6,717 bases of DNA. Source: Cyanobacteria bacterium UBA8803. Lineage in GTDB: Bacteria; Cyanobacteriota; Cyanobacteriia; Cyanobacteriales; Coleofasciculaceae. Of the stretch, positions 4,816-6,717 are shown piece by piece (position 1 is the stretch's first letter; every line of letters starts with the position of its first letter). Position numbers and translations under genes: made by a program. The notes under the pieces were generated by a model. It saw nothing but the letters and a program-made list of their open reading frames with translations. It ran no database searches and was not told the DNA's origin. The stretch is from positions 3,761 through 10,477 of the forward strand of contig DNXU01000080.1 in the NCBI GenBank assembly GCA_003505715.1. Reading direction: 5' to 3'.

Positions 4816-6471
4816 ATGACTAACTCGACTGCCAAAGGGAGTTCCGGGAAAATTTCTACTACTGCTTTGGAACAAGAGCGCATTCTAGCTGCCATCGACA
4901 TCGGCACGAATTCAATTCATATGGTGGTCGTGCGGATTGACCCCACCTTGCCGACCTTTACGATTATTGCTAGAGAGAAAGATACGGTACGGTTGGGCGA
5001 TCGCGATCCGCTAACGGGCAATTTGACCCCGGCAGCAATGGGGCGAGCGATGGCAACGTTGCAACGTTGTCAGGAAATGGCGAAAAGCTTCAATGCTGAA
5101 CAAATTGTGGCTGTCGCTACTAGTGCCGTGCGCGAGGCACCGAATGGACGAGAATTTATACAGCAAGTTGATGCAGAATTAGGCTTATTCATCAACCTGA
5201 TTTCTGGTCAAGAAGAAGCGCGACGGATTTATCTGGGCGTTTTGTCGGGGATGGAATTCAACAACCAACCCCACATTATTATTGATATCGGCGGCGGCTC
5301 CACAGAATTGATTTTAGGAGATAGCCATGCTCCTCGTTCTCTGAGCAGCACTAAGGTGGGAGCAGTTCGCCTAACAGCTGATTTCGTCACAACTGACCCC
5401 ATTAGCGAGACTGAGTTTCGCTACTTACAAGCCTATGTCCGGGGAATGCTAGAGCGTCCGGTTGAGGATATTCAAACTCACTTAGAGGTCGGAGAAAAGC
5501 CCTGTTTGGTGGGCACATCCGGTACGATTGAAACCCTAGCGGTGATTCATGCTAGAGAAAAGCTGGGCATGGTGCCAAATCCTCTCAATGGTTATCAGTT
5601 GAGCCGCAAAGACCTCAAAGAAATGGTTAAGCGCTTAGCTTCTCTAAGTTGTGCGGCACGAGCAGCACTGCCAGGACTGTCCGAACGGCGATCGGAAATT
5701 ATTGTAGCGGGTGCGGTTATTTTATTAGAAGCCATGACCCTTTTGGGGATTGAGAACCTGATTGTGGGTGAACGAGCCTTGCGAGAGGGCGTGATTGTGG
5801 ACTGGATGCTGTCCCAAGGATTAATTGAAGATCGCCTGCGTTACCAAGGCGAAGTCCGCAAGCGCAGTACTATTGCAGTTGCCCAGAAGTATCAGGTCAA
5901 TTTGGAGTCTAGCGATCGCATAGCTAACTTTGCCCTCAGTTTATTCGATCAAACCAAAGGTCATCTCCACCTTTGGGGTGAGCAAGAACGAGAACTCCTG
6001 TGGGCAGCTGCAATGTTACACAACTGCGGTTTGTATGTCAGCCATTCAGCTCATCACAAGCATTCCTATTACTTAATTCGCCACGGTGAACTGCTAGGCT
6101 TTACGGAAACTGAAATTGAAGTCATTGCTAACTTAGCTCGTTATCACCGATCGAGTATCCCGAAGAAAAAGCACGAGAACTACAATAACCTGCCGAACAA
6201 GAAATACCGACACATGGTCAGGCAGCTAAGTGCTTTGTTACGGTTAGTGATCGCTCTCGATCGGCGGCATATTGGAGCGATCGCTGAGGTAAGGTGTGAA
6301 TTTCATCTACACGTTAGAGAAATCCATTTACAGCTAGTTCCGGCTCTACCCGATGATAACTGTGCTTTGGAGCTGTGGAATTTGGATTACAAGAAAGGTG
6401 TCTTTGAAGAAGAATATGGTGTTAAATTAGTGGCACGACTTCAACCAGCACTGGCAGCGATCGTTAGTTAG
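4816..6471 (+). CDS. ppx: Exopolyphosphatase / pppGpp phosphatase (Ppx/GppA family)
   Basis: A 551-residue Ppx/GppA enzyme, which removes terminal phosphates from polyphosphate and in some members converts pppGpp to ppGpp in the cytosol. Numbering from ATG 4816: the first ASKHA phosphate loop AAIDIGTNSIHMVVV (25-39), ATSAVREAPNG (101-111), GQEEARRIYLGV (131-142) with the likely catalytic glutamate pair E133/E134, the second phosphate loop DIGGGSTE (157-164), VGAVRLT (181-187), and GTSGTIETLA (233-242). From about 350 an HD-like helical domain follows: AAMLHNCGLYVSHSAHHKHSYYLIRH (398-423), ARYHR (451-455), LLRLVIALDRRHIG (484-497). This long two-domain form matches E. coli Ppx rather than short actinobacterial Ppx1. 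An in-frame TTG at 4801 would add five residues; ATG 4816 is preferred although no Shine-Dalgarno precedes either. A weak promoter pair, TTTACT (4742-4747) and TATTGT (4764-4769) with 16 bases between, could drive it. The neighbours give no polyphosphate kinase, so specificity for polyphosphate versus pppGpp stays open. Confidence 0.94.
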   Translation: MTNSTAKGSSGKISTTALEQERILAAIDIGTNSIHMVVVRIDPTLPTFTIIAREKDTVRLGDRDPLTGNLTPAAMGRAMATLQRCQEMAKSFNAEQIVAVATSAVREAPNGREFIQQVDAELGLFINLISGQEEARRIYLGVLSGMEFNNQPHIIIDIGGGSTELILGDSHAPRSLSSTKVGAVRLTADFVTTDPISETEFRYLQAYVRGMLERPVEDIQTHLEVGEKPCLVGTSGTIETLAVIHAREKLGMVPNPLNGYQLSRKDLKEMVKRLASLSCAARAALPGLSERRSEIIVAGAVILLEAMTLLGIENLIVGERALREGVIVDWMLSQGLIEDRLRYQGEVRKRSTIAVAQKYQVNLESSDRIANFALSLFDQTKGHLHLWGEQERELLWAAAMLHNCGLYVSHSAHHKHSYYLIRHGELLGFTETEIEVIANLARYHRSSIPKKKHENYNNLPNKKYRHMVRQLSALLRLVIALDRRHIGAIAEVRCEFHLHVREIHLQLVPALPDDNCALELWNLDYKKGVFEEEYGVKLVARLQPALAAIVS

Positions 6472-6513
6472 CCATCTGCCCACTTTCCTAATTAAAAGTT
6501 ACTAAGTCCTCAT

Positions 6514-6563
6514 CCTCCATTCCCAGAAAACCGATTGTGCCAATTGAGGGTCTTCAATGGAGG
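6514..6563. repeat. Long interrupted hairpin downstream of ppx
   Basis: CCTCCATT (6514-6521) is exactly complementary to AATGGAGG (6556-6563). Next inside, CCC (6522-6524) can meet GGG (6548-6550), and ATTG/CAAT (6534-6537, 6541-6544) closes a three-base loop. It starts 43 bases after the ppx stop codon and could protect or end that transcript, but no T-run follows. The stretch between the stop codon and this element shows nothing recognisable. Confidence 0.4.
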
Positions 6564-6592
6564 GTAGAAACGTTCCGCTGGAACGTCTCTAC
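6564..6592. repeat. 29-base palindromic repeat of cyanobacterial intergenic type
   Basis: GTAGAAACGTTCC (6564-6576) and GGAACGTCTCTAC (6580-6592) flank a GCT loop and pair at 12 of 13 positions. The sequence closely resembles the GTAGAGACGTTCC palindrome that I recall as a frequent dispersed repeat in cyanobacterial genomes. The single mismatch is A-C on the plus strand but becomes a G-U wobble in minus-strand RNA. It abuts the preceding hairpin with no bases between. Confidence 0.65.
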
Positions 6593-6654
6593 AGTCCTTT
6601 CCCTCATCCCTCATATCATGTCCGGTTGTTTAACCATAGATAAAACCTGTGGCA

Positions 6655-6715
6655 GGGCGGGTTTTGACTTAAGTCCTATCTGCGGGGCCCAAAATATTTG
6701 TCCCTAAACCCGCCC
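6655..6715. repeat. GGGCGGGTTT inverted repeat at the window edge
   Basis: GGGCGGGTTT (6655-6664) and AAACCCGCCC (6706-6715) are exact reverse complements around a 41-base loop. The loop holds two further small palindromes, GACTTAAGTC (6666-6675) and AAATATTT (6692-6699). Sequences of the form AGGGGCGGGTTTA with their complement are, from memory, another common dispersed cyanobacterial palindrome. The element may continue past the end of the window. Confidence 0.6.
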
Positions 6716-6717
6716 CT

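Overview
The window most likely comes from a cyanobacterium. The octamer GCGATCGC (HIP1, a hallmark of many cyanobacterial chromosomes) occurs eight times in 6.7 kb. The coding content fits as well: a Uma2-family (DUF820) gene, a family heavily expanded in cyanobacteria, a MidA-type methyltransferase, and a Ppx/GppA phosphatase of the cyanobacterial kind. Gaps between genes are short and filled with imperfect palindromes, as is typical of repeat-rich filamentous or colonial cyanobacteria. I cannot name the genus.

Layout. On the minus strand, 63-1286 encodes a MidA/NDUFAF7-type (DUF185) SAM-dependent methyltransferase. Its frame stays open upstream to 1481, but that extension looks like untranslated leader and holds a minus-strand terminator-like hairpin with a T6 tract (1340-1371). 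The divergent gap to the next gene (1287-1688) also has nested, mutually exclusive inverted repeats at 1540-1610. On the plus strand follow a Uma2-family nuclease-like protein (1689-2438), a thioredoxin-fold plus alpha/alpha-barrel protein of the DUF255/YyaL/SPATA20 family (2549-4633), and an exopolyphosphatase/pppGpp phosphatase (4816-6471). A perfect 28-bp palindrome sits just behind the Uma2 stop, followed by a polypyrimidine tract. The last 246 bases contain no gene and carry a run of different palindromic elements, the last of which ends at or beyond the window edge.

How the genes relate. No pathway joins the four genes. The three plus-strand genes share orientation, but each is preceded by a gap of 110-250 bases with a hairpin or repeat, so separate transcripts are more likely than one operon. 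The methyltransferase and the DUF255 protein have housekeeping or quality-control roles that are poorly defined in bacteria. Ppx links to polyphosphate storage and possibly to the stringent response.

I found no CRISPR array, tRNA, rRNA, transposase, phage gene or defence cluster. I see no convincing new multi-gene system. The most unusual signals are structural: a possible attenuator in the methyltransferase leader, switch-like competing hairpins before the Uma2 gene, and the palindrome array after ppx.
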